DNA of 64,000 bases from Halichondria panicea. Lineage: Eukaryota > Porifera > Demospongiae > Suberitida > Halichondriidae. The stretch is from contig NC_087382.1 in NCBI RefSeq assembly GCF_963675165.1, positions 1,054,001 to 1,118,000 on the forward strand, in the 5' to 3' direction. The translations under genes and the position numbers were made by a program. A model generated the notes under the pieces. That model ran no database searches. It was given only the letters and a program-made list of their open reading frames with translations, and was not told the DNA's origin. Positions 45,000 through 55,700 of this stretch are shown here, piece after piece. Position 1 is the first letter of the stretch, and the number at the start of each line of letters is the position of its first letter.

Positions 45000-45407
45000 C
45001 AGGGGCGGATCCAGGAAAAACAAAAGGGGGGGGCTAGCTAGAAAGGGGCGAAGCCCCGTACGAGGGCGGCAGAGCCGCCCAGGCAGCCTCGCCGGAGGCG
45101 ACTTTTTTTTGCAAGATTTGACCTTTGAACTTTTATATTAATGAGTAGAATACGTTGACCTCTGCACTTACTTTTAATACTATGGTGATACTGTACTGAT
45201 CAGATGTATGTACGTACGTCCAGCTAGCTACCCTAGATCCTTTATACTCCTAGTAGCTGTTGTCTAGCATCTCTCAAGTGATTTCAAGTGAGTCTACAGA
45301 TGCATAATTGGTGGCAAAATTGTTGTAGAGTCAGACTACAACACATGGTAGTTTTTTCAAAAGGGGGGGGCTTCAGCCCCTCAAAATCACCCCTGGATCC
45401 GCCCCTG
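45000..45407. mobile_element. hAT-like MITE (CAGGGGCGG ends), copy 2
   Basis: CAGGGGCGGATCCAGG and CCTGGATCCGCCCCTG are inverted repeats; AAGCAC occurs at both borders. Internal phrase GCCCCGTACGAGGG shared with 35781-36462. No coding sequence. Confidence 0.75.
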
Positions 45408-45925
45408 AAGCACTTCAATATAATTCATCTACATGTATTATATCTGAAGGAAGCCATTATATACGTACGCACACGCACAGATACACACACCCACACCCAC
45501 AAAAATGAAGTCATGCTACAAAACTTGGGTACTACAATATCAAAGTAAAGATCGTTAATGAAAAATTTATATCTGTGCAGAATTGTCTATTAACTAATGT
45601 GCCTGAGGATATAGTAAAAAGTTGCTTGTTTATAGCTATAGCTGCATGCTAATAATAATCTTTAAAATTTGGGTCCCTCTATTTAGGACGCGACACACAA
45701 AAAAATGCAGCAGTCGCTACTTTTAGAGATCAGAAAATAAAAGATCGAGGGTGTCGCATATTTGGAGGGTCGCTTCAAATCGAATATATACAGTAATAAA
45801 CAAAGTTCTATCAACCTAGCTATACTCATTCATTTAATTTCCCCATATGCATGGTTTGACTGCAACTTGATGTTTTGCTTTGCCATCTGGGGTAGGAAAA
45901 TCAGTATACACAAATATCTATCGAT
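45408..45925. other. Spacer
   Basis: Contains a short inverted-repeat patch near 45670-45785 (GGGTCCCTCTATTTAGGACG against its relative GGTGTCGCATATTTGGAGGG). No gene. Confidence 0.4.
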
Positions 45926-46180
45926 TTATTTCCTCACTACATGTACTTGTCCATAAGCTTCATTAGACTCCACTTGAATGTCTTGTGCTCTTGGTGTCAT
46001 TGCCAGACCAACTTCCTCGTACGATCGTACACTGGACCAGCTGGGGCTAGTGGAGGAGCTTCATTGCCGCCTGACAGTTGTCTATTTGTCATTGCTAGAC
46101 CAACTTCCTCGTATACTGGACCAGCTGGTGCTATTGGAACTACATTGCCTGACAGTTGTCTATTTGTGGAGCCAAAGCAC
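45926..46180 (-). pseudogene. Receptor-type cytoplasmic tail fragment with Tyr motifs
   Basis: The minus strand reads NRQLSGNVVPIAPAGPVYEE, then VGLAMT and a second NRQLSGG...LAPAGPVY unit. An 8-base duplication near 46017-46026 (GTACGATCGTACG) shifts the frame; past it the original frame continues EEVGLAMTPRA, QVESNEAYGQVHVV and a stop at 45926-45928. Two YEEV and one YGQV sequences fit SH2-binding Yxx-hydrophobic sites, as in sponge receptor tails. The parent gene is unknown and no kinase domain is near. Confidence 0.4.
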
Positions 46181-46436
46181 AAACACATGCAAGATATAAA
46201 ACTACACATGGTGCAAGGTAATGACAGGTGCATGTAGGACCAGAAAGCCAGAAATCGGAAAAAGCGGAAGTGAAGAGTAAATGAGTGGGCGTAGCAGGGC
46301 AATGGATTCCAAGGTTAACCTTTGATTTTGCACAGAGATATCCTCTTGCCTGATCACTCTACTAGTCTATGTAAGTAAGTAGAAAGCTGGCCAGCCTAGT
46401 TTTAAGTAGACTCTCCATTGTCTGCAGTATAGACTT

Positions 46437-46559
46437 GATAGGCCAGGGGAACCACAAAAAAGCGTGGGAACAAGAAATCAGACGAGAGCATAACTCCAAT
46501 CCGTTACAACGTCAATCACATGTACTGGTAGTTTTCCCATGTTTTCCCAGCCAATATTC
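46437..46559 (+). mobile_element. Helentron-like arm fragment E4
   Basis: GGCCAGGGGAACCACAAAAA through CCGTTACAACGTCAATCACA and the following GTTTTCCC phrase match the left arm of E1. The rest of the element is absent. Confidence 0.75.
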
Positions 46560-46614
46560 TTTTAGTAGTAATAAGAAACTCATCCAGGCAGATAGTAACA
46601 AACAATACTTACAT

Positions 46615-46850
46615 CATCATGTTCAAGTGACACTACCAAACTTGGTTACGTCAGTGCACACCCAAGAAAAGATGATGTCATAACTATATTTACAACGAGG
46701 TACCACTTATAAAGCCAGCCACCCAAAGTTATAAGAATGACAACAATGCACACAACTGCAACCCAACACCAGCTATCAAATTTAACATAGAAACTGTTAT
46801 TGCCTTTTGACCAATCACGCTTGAGACAGCAGTTTTGCCGGAATAGCGAG
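46615..46850 (-). pseudogene. Coding-like fragment with one membrane segment
   Basis: The minus strand reads QNCCLKRDWSKGNNSFYVKF, then a hydrophobic run WCWVAVVCIVVILITLGGWL and LYKWY, going on to a stop near 46660 and a GTAAGT donor-like site near 46615. It lies 5' (in minus orientation) of the tyrosine tail fragment and could be the membrane exon of the same lost receptor. Not recognised as a named family. Confidence 0.35.
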
Positions 46851-46951
46851 GTGGCTGAAGACTACTTGCGGTTCTGTCTCGAGGATAATGTCATATCTGT
46901 CGGTGTACTACATTGTAGTATACCATATACGTAGAGAGATTTAGAAACTGA

Positions 46952-47060
46952 ATGGCTAGTCAGAATGAAGCAGAGTTGGTGGATGAGCTAACAGAAGACA
47001 ACATTTGCAGTATCTGCACTAACCTACTACTCAACAATGCTGACTGACTGTTGTGCATCA
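46952..47060 (+). pseudogene. RING fragment of a divergent TRAF-like gene
   Basis: From ATG 46952: MASQNEAELVDELTEDNICS, ICTNLLLNNAD, then a stop; in another frame LTDCCASL follows. This is the first half of a RING, less similar to the 22.1-kb gene than the other fragments. Confidence 0.55.
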
Positions 47061-47508
47061 CTAACCTCAGGGGCGTAGCTTAATGGTTTCCTAGTTGCCC
47101 AGAAACCCCCTTGCTTGCTGAAAAATGGGTGGGGCTGATCATGTGCTGAAGTTAATATTGACCACAAGTAGATTAATATCATATCCACAGTCTGTATTTA
47201 TTGTGCCTATTAGTTACCTTCTGCAATCCAAGATAAGAGACCAAGATCAGCCCAGTTTGTTCCTCTACTTTGATCAAACAATTAGTTTTTAGGACACAGA
47301 GCCAAATAGCCGAAATTTGCACCTGCAAAACAGTACAAATCAATTAGAAACTTTCTATAATATAAATGTAAATAGGAATCATCAATTGAATCAAATACGA
47401 CATATTAAGCTCTTTCAACATTATACATCGACATGCATGTCTCTTGTCTTCAGTAACAACTATATATAATTATAATACTTTTTATCCTCATAGCTAATTG
47501 GTATAATA
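47061..47508. other. Spacer and start of second lectin block
   Basis: 47268-47300 is a stray copy of lectin intron sequence (ACTTTGATCAAACAATTAG). From 47320 it matches 31130 onward. No gene. Confidence 0.5.
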
Positions 47509-47696
47509 CAGTGGAACCTGTGTTAAGAACCACCTCCGAATAAATGCCAGCTGCTATATAACGGCCAGGCACCCAGGTCCCAAATGAACAGTTTGTGTAT
47601 ATACAAAACAACCCTCAACAAATGCCACCTCTGTATAAAGGCCAAAACAATGTTCCCCAAAGGTGTCCGTTATAGAGGGGTTCCATGCATGCACTG
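47509..47696. mobile_element. Tc1/mariner-type MITE, second copy
   Basis: Same ends, TA flanks and position relative to the lectin gene as 31313-31520. Confidence 0.6.
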
Positions 47697-47797
47697 TATA
47701 CTTATACACATGCATGCAGTTGACAGATCAATCAGTTAAAAAGTTCTAATGAAATAGCAGCTATACACATGCATGCAGTTCAGCTATATATATATAC

Positions 47798-48433
47798 TCA
47801 GCAATGCAGAGAAAACGTCGTCCCCTCAGCCTCCTTTGACAAGAAGTCAGTTATGACGTCCCCATTGGGGCATTCTGCAATGGCAAGAAAGTCTTTTGCA
47901 CAACCGTAGTAAGGATCCGTGAGAACTGCAGTAGATACAATTCCAGAGCAGCTGGTCCTTCCATTGCACAAACTCCTGACCCATTTAGTGCTAACCATTT
48001 GATCAAAGTCCATGAGCTCGTACTTAACACAGGATAAACCATAATAGGCAAACTGGACGGTCATACCTACACAAGATCAAGAGGAGGAAATTATTATGCC
48101 GTACATGCCATCGCTATACTTTGATCAAACAATTAGTTTTTAGGACACAGAACCATTAGAGTTTAGCATGCACTATATATATAGAGGTAAACTGAATTCC
48201 AAATAATTATGTGAATTAATGGTGCATGTCACCTTCTTGTGCATGGTGGTGTTGGTGCATGGAAGGTACTTACCTGGGCCATCTTTTTGTTCAGCCATAG
48301 CATGCTTATCGGCCTGTTTAACATCTTTTTGCAACTGGGCAAGTATCTCCTGATAATAATAACGATTAGAAGCAGAAGAGGCCAGGGCCAGGAGAGATAG
48401 CAGAGCCACAGTGGCAATCACTGAAATCTTCAT
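47798..48433 (-). CDS. Secreted SUEL/Gal_lectin-like protein 4
   Basis: Exon 1 (48433-48274) is almost identical to that of protein 3 (MKISVIATVALLSLLALASS; YYYQEILAQLQKDVKQ). The SUEL-like exon (48066-47798) reads GMTVQFAYYGLSC, SLCNGRTSCSG, DPYYGCAKDFLA and ends SLHC-stop. The middle exon of proteins 2 and 3 is deleted outright: sequence on both sides in gene 3 is directly joined here near 48195. Exon 1 ends in phase 1 and the last exon needs two bases, so the two-exon product stays in frame. Differences from protein 3 cluster between the first two Cys of the domain (residues after LSCVKYEL). Confidence 0.65.
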
Positions 48434-48588
48434 GATGATATATCCAAAGAAAATCTTGAGAGTGATTGCAGTGATGAACGCATGCATGGTCATAAGAAAA
48501 TGTGATCCTTTTTATACAGTATACAGACTGTATATGCTTCCAGGTACAGGCTACATGCTTCCAGATAATCCTGTATAATTGCAATTGT

Positions 48589-49150
48589 GAATCCATTCAA
48601 TGTTGCTATCATGCAGCCACGAAGCTTTAAGGTGCATCCATGTATGAAATTGGATCTCCTTCCATGAATTTATAGGGATAGCATAAGCATGCATACACGC
48701 TGTCAGTGTTATTACTCTACCCCAGGATGATTGTAAAGTGAAGCTATACCACTAATAGACAATTCTGTAGCATGATATACACTGTGACAGTAAAAACACA
48801 TTCGTTACAGTAACATAAAACATGTTAAGCATTTTTTGAAATTTCATGTAGAAATAACATACATTTCTGTCATTTTAACACTAAAATACGATGATGCATC
48901 TCATATAACATATGTTTTTTTGCTGTGTAGCAACATTGAATGGATTCCCAATTACAGAATTGTCCATTAGCGGTAGCTTGACTTTACAATCATCCTGGGG
49001 TAGAGTATAATAACACTGACAGTGTGCATGCATGCTTATGCTATAGCTATCCCTTCATAAATTCATCGAAGGATGAAATCCAAATTCATACATGGATGCA
49101 CCTTAAAGCTTCGTGGCTCGCTGCATGATATAGCAACATTGAATGGATTC
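48589..49150. mobile_element. Foldback element with GAATCCATTCAATGTTGC ends
   Basis: Left arm 48589-48770 (GAATCCATTCAATGTTGCTA, CTTTAAGGTGCATCCATGTA, ACGCTGTCAGTGTTATTA) is the inverse of 48925-49150. The loop is about 150 bp. No coding sequence. Confidence 0.8.
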
Positions 49151-49870
49151 CGCCATGAAGCTTTAAGGTGCATCCATGTATGACAGTTCTATGGCCACTC
49201 GTCACTAGAATGTTTAAGACAACTCTACATCTCCCTTGTGAGATCAAAACTGGAATATGCTGCCCCTGTTTGGGATCCACACCAAAAAACAAATTCTCAA
49301 AATAGCAAAAGTTTGCCCTTACTACCGTCCCTTTCCACAAGAAGATTGTACCTGAAACTATCATACCTTTACTATAGGTAATAAATGGTAATTTAAATTC
49401 CCTGATCCACCACTGGGAAGAAGAGTATGCCCTCTCAATCTAAGAAGCACAAAAAATATACAGTTTGAAAGACCAATTTGCAGGACAAATGCATATGCGA
49501 ACTCTTTTTTCCCAAAAGCAATATCTATATGGAATGAACTACCACTGGAGCTGCAGGAAAGTACATCAGTTTTGTCATTTAAGAGAAATGTACTCTGTCA
49601 CTTGCATTAGTATAATATTAGTCTTTATTTTTAATTTGTACACGCTATTGTAAGTACTATATACAGGGCACACATTAGGTTAGCATAATATGCTACTAGT
49701 GTATCCATGCTTTTTGCAGAATTATTATGAATCTCATCCTTCCATGAATTTATGAAGGGATAGCATAAGCATGCATGCACGCTGTCAGTGTTATTATACT
49801 CTACCCCGGAATGATTGTAAAGTGAAGCTCCCGCTAATGACAATTCTGATTAGGAATCCATTCAATGTTG
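49141..49870. mobile_element. Second foldback copy, split by LINE fragment
   Basis: 49141-49181 repeats the arm start and 49735-49870 the rest of an arm (CTTCCATGAATTTATGAAGG to GGAATCCATTCAATGTTGCT). Between them lies a LINE 3' fragment. Confidence 0.65.
49182..49620 (+). mobile_element. Non-LTR retrotransposon 3' end fragment
   Basis: Frames show LYISLVRSKLEYAAPVWDP, then with shifts NSFFPKAISIWNELPLELQ and FKRN, the characteristic end of many LINE reverse transcriptase ORFs. No upstream RT catalytic motif is present; the copy is 5'-truncated and frameshifted. Confidence 0.75.
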
Positions 49871-49878
49871 CTATTATG

Positions 49879-51269
49879 CATGGTCACCACAGTCAATTTT
49901 GTAGGAAGCCTAAGCACACACAGAGGAAGCTAAGCACACACCACATATGCATGCTTGGTCAGTGACTCATTCACTGTCTCATTCACTGTCTGTCTGTGAT
50001 CTAGCCACATGCACTAATTAGCTTCAAATCTCCCTAGCATAATTATGTTTCCACCTGTGCAAACCAGCCACTTTTTTATTATATCCACTGCGGTTGGTCT
50101 GCCCAAGGGTGGCAACCATAAACAAGTTTCTCAGGAACTGAGCTCACTATAATTATACACAATGGTCCTCAGGGAAACTAGTACATCCAACAAGTCAACC
50201 GTGTCCGGCCTGCAGTGCATGTGTGTACGTACGTGTGTGTTGTGTGTGTGTGTGTGTGTGCATGACGTGTGTGACGTGTGAGTGTGCGGTGTGTGTGAGG
50301 TGTGTGAGTGTGTGTGTGTGAGGTGTGTGACTTGTGAGTGTGAGGTGGGGACAAAGAATATCTGCACTGGCAAGATCTTAAACGAGAGGTTCAAATTAAA
50401 TAGTGCTATGATTGTTACTCAATTAAAGATAACGCTGCATCTACTTTTACATGCAGACTGAGACATTACAATAATTATGTGCATGTGTTTATGTGCGTGT
50501 GTCTACCTGTAATGTGTGTGTGAACGTACTGGACGGCAACCAGTTTGTATGTACATACCGGTATAGTCCTTATATATGAATAGAGTGACTATACACGCCA
50601 ATTAAGTTCTGGTTGCCTTGGACGAGTACCATATGATCATAGGAGGCTGTCCTTCCCACTTGGTGTGTAGGGAGTGCACTATCAAAAATGGGAATGTCAT
50701 ACAAATTTAGCATTGACCATGCATGAGAACATAAACGAGTTATGCACAATATGAAGCCATGCACACTGCACCTGCACAATATGAAGCCATGCATACTGCA
50801 CTGTGATGTACTAAATAGGAAGGAAGTCAAGTTAGTCATCTAGGACGAAACAAAATCGACTGAGAAGGTATCATAGACTTTTCAAAAAACCCATCGCAGT
50901 TTGGCAATATAGAGTTGCGAGGCTATACTGAGAAACAAAAACCAAAATTACAACATGCATCGGTGATAGTATCTACTATTATATCTCAAATTGTGAGGCT
51001 TCGTGCTTTTACACATTAGCTTCCAACAGGGTGCTTCCGACAGCTGGACCATTATCCTGAGAAACCACAAGGGAAGTAATGAGTCTACCACAGCCAGTAG
51101 ACAATACAGCACAGATGGCCATGCCATTGTGTGGTTGAAATAGTTGCAAACTCCCCCCCCCCTCCCCCGGCTATAAGTGCATGGAATGTGGTAATAACTA
51201 ACACTTCTTGCCCGTTGCTATGTGGTTGCTAAGGTATACAATGGTTTATAACTGTGATACAGAACCTGC
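49879..51269. other. 5' flank of copy 3 (duplicated block)
   Basis: Matches 14257-15270 apart from an extra stretch around 50060-50410 with a GT-rich microsatellite (50218-50345) and fewer 28-bp repeats. No gene. Confidence 0.6.
50218..50345. repeat. GT-rich microsatellite
   Basis: Alternating GT with GAGTGTG and GTGTGAGGTG interruptions. The His/Thr-rich reverse frame is an artefact of it. Confidence 0.85.
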
Positions 51270-51602
51270 TACCGCATAGCGGGTATATTTCGAGGGTATA
51301 AATGTTCGCGGTTTTCGCGGATTGAGCCTGTACCGCGAAAATTTATACCCACGAAAATTTATATCTTTATTGAATAGTAGGCGTGTTCAGTATTATTGAC
51401 CACACCTATCGACAATAAGAGGTGCCTCACCGTATAGGCTAGGCCTGGATTCGAGGCTAACGGTGTGGAGGTACAGCTGCATGTTGATGTGCGCATGCGC
51501 CAAAAGGCTGGCACTCAGACCACGAAAATAAAATCCGCGAAATCCTTTGTAATGGTCCATCCGCGAAAATTTATACCCTCGAAATATACCCGCTATACGG
51601 TA
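51270..51602. mobile_element. MITE with TACCGYATAGCGGG ends
   Basis: TACCGCATAGCGGGTATATT and AATATACCCGCTATACGGTA are inverted ends, continued by TCGAGGGTATAAATNTTCGC. A solo GGCCTGGATTCGAGGCTA end of the TAGCCTC family lies inside at about 51444-51461. Absent from the sister block, so it inserted after the duplication. Confidence 0.75.
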
Positions 51603-51783
51603 TTACATAGGAATGATTGGGAATCATATACAGATCCCTGTGGTTAGGGAAAATGTTAATACAGATGTACAATGGATGTTTTTCACGTGTTTAAATACAT
51701 ATTTAACATGATTGTGTGATAAGGAAAATAAACAAAGAAAATGATTAAATAATAAGCAGTATGTGCATACCATAAATTAATGA

Positions 51784-52306
51784 TTAAAAAGGAAGCACGT
51801 CTTCAGCAACGAAATCAAGCAGAGAGTCTAGCTCTGCATTAACAGCTACTGTTTGTGGTGGTTGTATAGAAGGTTGTAGCTCTACATAATTCACTGGAGC
51901 TCGGTACACATGCACATTGCAGTTTGAAACACAAGTCATTGTTCGGGATTGCTCCAGAGCTGCTTTCTCCTTGATTGCTGTCAGTACTAGTACATAAAAA
52001 GACAACCAACGGTCCAATTGTTCGGCAGTGCCAGATGTTAGGAGCGCTTCAGGTACTGGAACAGTTGGAAAACACAAATTCCGCTGCTTTATCCAGTCTA
52101 AAAAGTTGCGAACAGCCCAAGTAGTAGAGTAATTTGTGTTTTTTGGTGCTTGTTTTTCTGTGTAGCTGTCTAGGTCTTCTTCAGTGGCAGTTTTAATTAA
52201 ATTGAGATTCAAGTTGAAGTTTTTGTTTCTTTGTCAAAGGACCTGTCAAAGGACCCTCTTCATCAGAGAACCACCCTTCAGGGGCAACATTAAGTTTAAG
52301 GTCCAT
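51784..52306 (-). pseudogene. Crypton-derived (DUF3504/QRICH1-KIAA1958-like) N-terminal fragment
   Basis: From ATG 52306 the minus strand reads MDLKLNVAPEGWFSDEEGPL and KKQKLQLESQFN, then a frame break near 52200 and EDLDSYTEKQAPKNTNYSTT, WAVRNFLDWIKQRN and LDRWLSFYVL. NTxYSTxWAV-x-FxxW and a WLSxFVL end are hallmarks of the N-terminal part of Crypton-derived tyrosine-recombinase-like proteins. After SFYVL the frame stays open to 51784 (VSNCNVHVYRAP, LDSLLDFVAEDVLPF) but no longer matches; it may be another exon. A 12-base direct repeat GGTCCTTTGACA lies near the break. Sits between copy 3's 5' flank and its start, absent at copy 2. Confidence 0.5.
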
Positions 52307-52426
52307 TGAGTAGCCTACACCTAGTCTAGTAGAACTCATTCTCTACTCTACTTGCTCTTTGTATGGCTAATAGCTACATGTAATAATAAATTCAAAATTG
52401 CTGTCAATAGCAACATGCAAGAAAAC

Positions 52427-52542
52427 AGTTATTGACCAATCACACGGTTTGTATGGATATACAGTGCATTCAAACCTCGGGCAAAGCCCTCGGGCATCAT
52501 GCACTGTATATTCCATACAAACCTTGTGATTAGTCTATAACT
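52427..52542. repeat. Variable-arm palindrome P3
   Basis: Outer AGTTATTG / CTATAACT, arms of about 43 bp (GGTTTGTATGGATATACAGT against ACTGTATATTCCATACAAAC), core ACCTCGGGCAAAGCCCTCGG. Confidence 0.75.
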
Positions 52543-52743
52543 ATAACACAATATTAAGTGCTCCTTGACTAGCGAAACAGACAAAAGTGCAGCATCCATT
52601 ATAACAGTGAGTTTAATTAACATGATTGCAGTTACTAGAATATGGCATGCATTGTATATAGCAATAGGTACATAACCATTCTTGGAGCAGCATAATTGTT
52701 ATAACATATGTACCAACACCATCCTCATACATGCACCTCAGAT

Positions 52744-55700
52744 ATGCTGTCTAGAAACATTCTCAGCTGGTTAGTGCTACTGACCCTATAGCTACTGTTA
52801 CCAGGAGTGAGCACTATCACATTGTGCCAGTGGATTCAACTGACTTATGTAATGACTATCGAAATGGAACTTGTGTCACTCTCGAGCAGCTTGTTCAAAC
52901 AGACCTGTTATCTGGTGGAGACAAACTCACTTTGAGCTTTCTATCTGGTGATCATGTATTAACTGAGCAGTTATTGATTCGTAACTTCTCATACGTGCAA
53001 ATCACTAGTGGGAACACAAATACAGCTGTAATTGGATTCCATAGCAATGGTGCGATACGTTTTGTTATTATTACCAAGCTGAATATTGAACGCTTGGATT
53101 TTATTGGAGCGAATGTTGAACCACAAAACTCACATCAAGGATTGATCATTGACGGTGCCAATGATGTGGACATCAAAGACTGTTATTTTTCGGACTTTGT
53201 ATTACTCAATCAGGTGGAAACCCACATAGTTAAGATTGCTAATACTCAAACTGTAACAATTGAAAGCACTCTCTTTATGAACAACACTGGTCGGGCACTG
53301 CACGTTGAGGCTGATGATGTGTACATAACAAATAGTGTGTTCACTAGAAATGATGGAGGTGCACTTTACAGTGAATCAAATAACACACTGATCAACAACG
53401 CGGAGTTCAACTATAACAGTGCTAGGAACGGAGGAGCATTAAAATTGGTATCTGGTACTGTAGTAATCACTTGGTGTAACTTTACAAATAACACAGCTTC
53501 TCAATAATTATTATGGTGGAGCGATTTGTGTTGACTCAGGTAATGTGTCTATCTCCAACAGTACGCTGAAATACAACAGAGCTAACTATGGTGGAGCGAT
53601 TGGTGTTGACTCAGGTAATGTGTCTATCTCCAACAGTACACTGAAATACAACAGAGCTAACTATGGTGGAGCGATTCTTGTTGACTCAGGTAATGTGTCT
53701 ATCTCCAACAGTACGCTGAAATACAACAGAGCTAACTATGGTGGAGCGATTTGTGATGACTCAGGTAATGTGTCTATCTCCAACAGTACGCTGAAATACA
53801 ACAGAGCTAACTATGGTGGAGCGATTTTTGTTTTCTCAGGTAGTAGCGTGACCATCTCTGACAGTGAGATAACAAACAGCGTTGCTAAAGAGGGTGGGGT
53901 AATTGATGTCTCCCGATCTTCCACCTTGATCATTAACACTAGCATTGCTAATAACATGGGCAGTTTGAACATTTCACAGTCAAATGTAACATTCACTGGA
54001 AGGAATATTGTCAGTAACAATAGTCGTCCCATTTATGCTTTCAATAGTCGAATCGAGTTTAATGGACCTGCAACGCTGAGTAACAACCATGGTGTGTTTG
54101 GTGGAGCTATCAGCGCTGACCAGAGTAAAATATGCATTAACACAGAAGGAGTGATCATCACCAACAACACAGCTACCTCTGGAGGAGGGATACTTCTGAG
54201 AGAAAGTACACTCTTTGTAAATGAGCCAATAAAGATCTATCACAACACAGCACAGAATGGTGGAGGGATATATGTATATTCCAGTAGAGTTGAGTTCCAA
54301 TCAGTGCCGATGGTAGGTGCATATGGTCAGCTACTTCCTCCAAATAGACAGAGTGAGATTGCTCAAAACATTGCTGAGAATGGTGGAGGTATTTATGCAT
54401 CATCTTCAACTATTGAAGTTGTAACTCAATCGCACGTCAACATTGACTCAAACACAGCTAAAGCTAGTGGAGGTGGAGTGTATCTACAGCAAAGATCGAG
54501 AATGTACCTATTTAAAACGGATGTAGAATATAGGACTCAGGATCTGTTAGTCAAGTTAATGATTAACAACAACTTGGCTCAGTACGGAGGGGGAATATTT
54601 GTGGCAGATGACACAGACAGTGGTGCCTGCAAAGTAGGGGCCACAGAAATTGATGCAACCTACATCATTTTTGCTGACTGCTTCATTCAAACAATTAGTC
54701 TGTATGGGTATTACTATGATCCAAACTATTTCAACACATTCATGACTAACAACACAGCCACTCAGTCAGGAGCAGACATCTACAGAGGTATGTTGGACAG
54801 GTGTACAATAAGTTCAAGTGCTGAATATCAAATTTCTTCAAATACATTGGACTACATAAATAACACTATAAAATCCTCCACCGAATTATTAATTTCTTCT
54901 AGGCCTGTTCAGGTGATGTTTTGTAACTATTCACAAAATTACTATGTTTCTACAAAAAAGGGACACACATTTAAAATCAGTGTTATGGCTGTTGACCAAG
55001 TTGGAAATCCAGTGAATGCTGCAATTCGCAGTTTTGTTGTAACTGACAGTCGAGTTGGTCGTCTCAAAGAAGGACAGGCAGAACAAGAAGTTGGCAATCA
55101 GTGCACAGAATTAGAGTACAATGTATTCTCACAAGACAGCTCTGCTCAAGTGGAACTCTATGCTGAGGGTCCATGCAACAATTTGGGAATTTCAAGACAA
55201 CTTTTTAATATTTCTTTTCTACCCTGCACATGCCCTATTGGACTCAAACCAATTCAGTCAGATATTGAGTGCAAGTGTGACTGTGATCCAGACTTACTAC
55301 CATATCAGATAACAGACTGTTCTGAAGAAAATGGGACCATAACGCTGGAAAGAAATAGTAACATATGGATAGAATTCATAAATACTACCAACGGAACAGG
55401 GTATGTTGTTAGTAACTGTGTATTTGACTATTGCGCACAAGGGCCAGTGAAGATCAGTCTAAGCAACCCTGACAAACAGTGTGCCTACAATCGAAGTGGT
55501 GTCTTATGTGGTGAATGTAAACCAGGATTCGGTCTTTTGTTGGCTACGTCACGGTGTGAAGAATGTTCTGATATTCACCTTCTTCTACTTCTTCTACTAA
55601 TACCATTTGCGCTGGCTGGTATATTGCAAGTTGCCTTAATTCTTGTGCTCGACATCACTATAGCAACTGGGAATATTCATGGTTTCATTTTTTACGTCAA

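Noticed and set aside
50131..50394. His/Thr-rich reverse frame
   Set aside because: Direct product of the GT-rich microsatellite.
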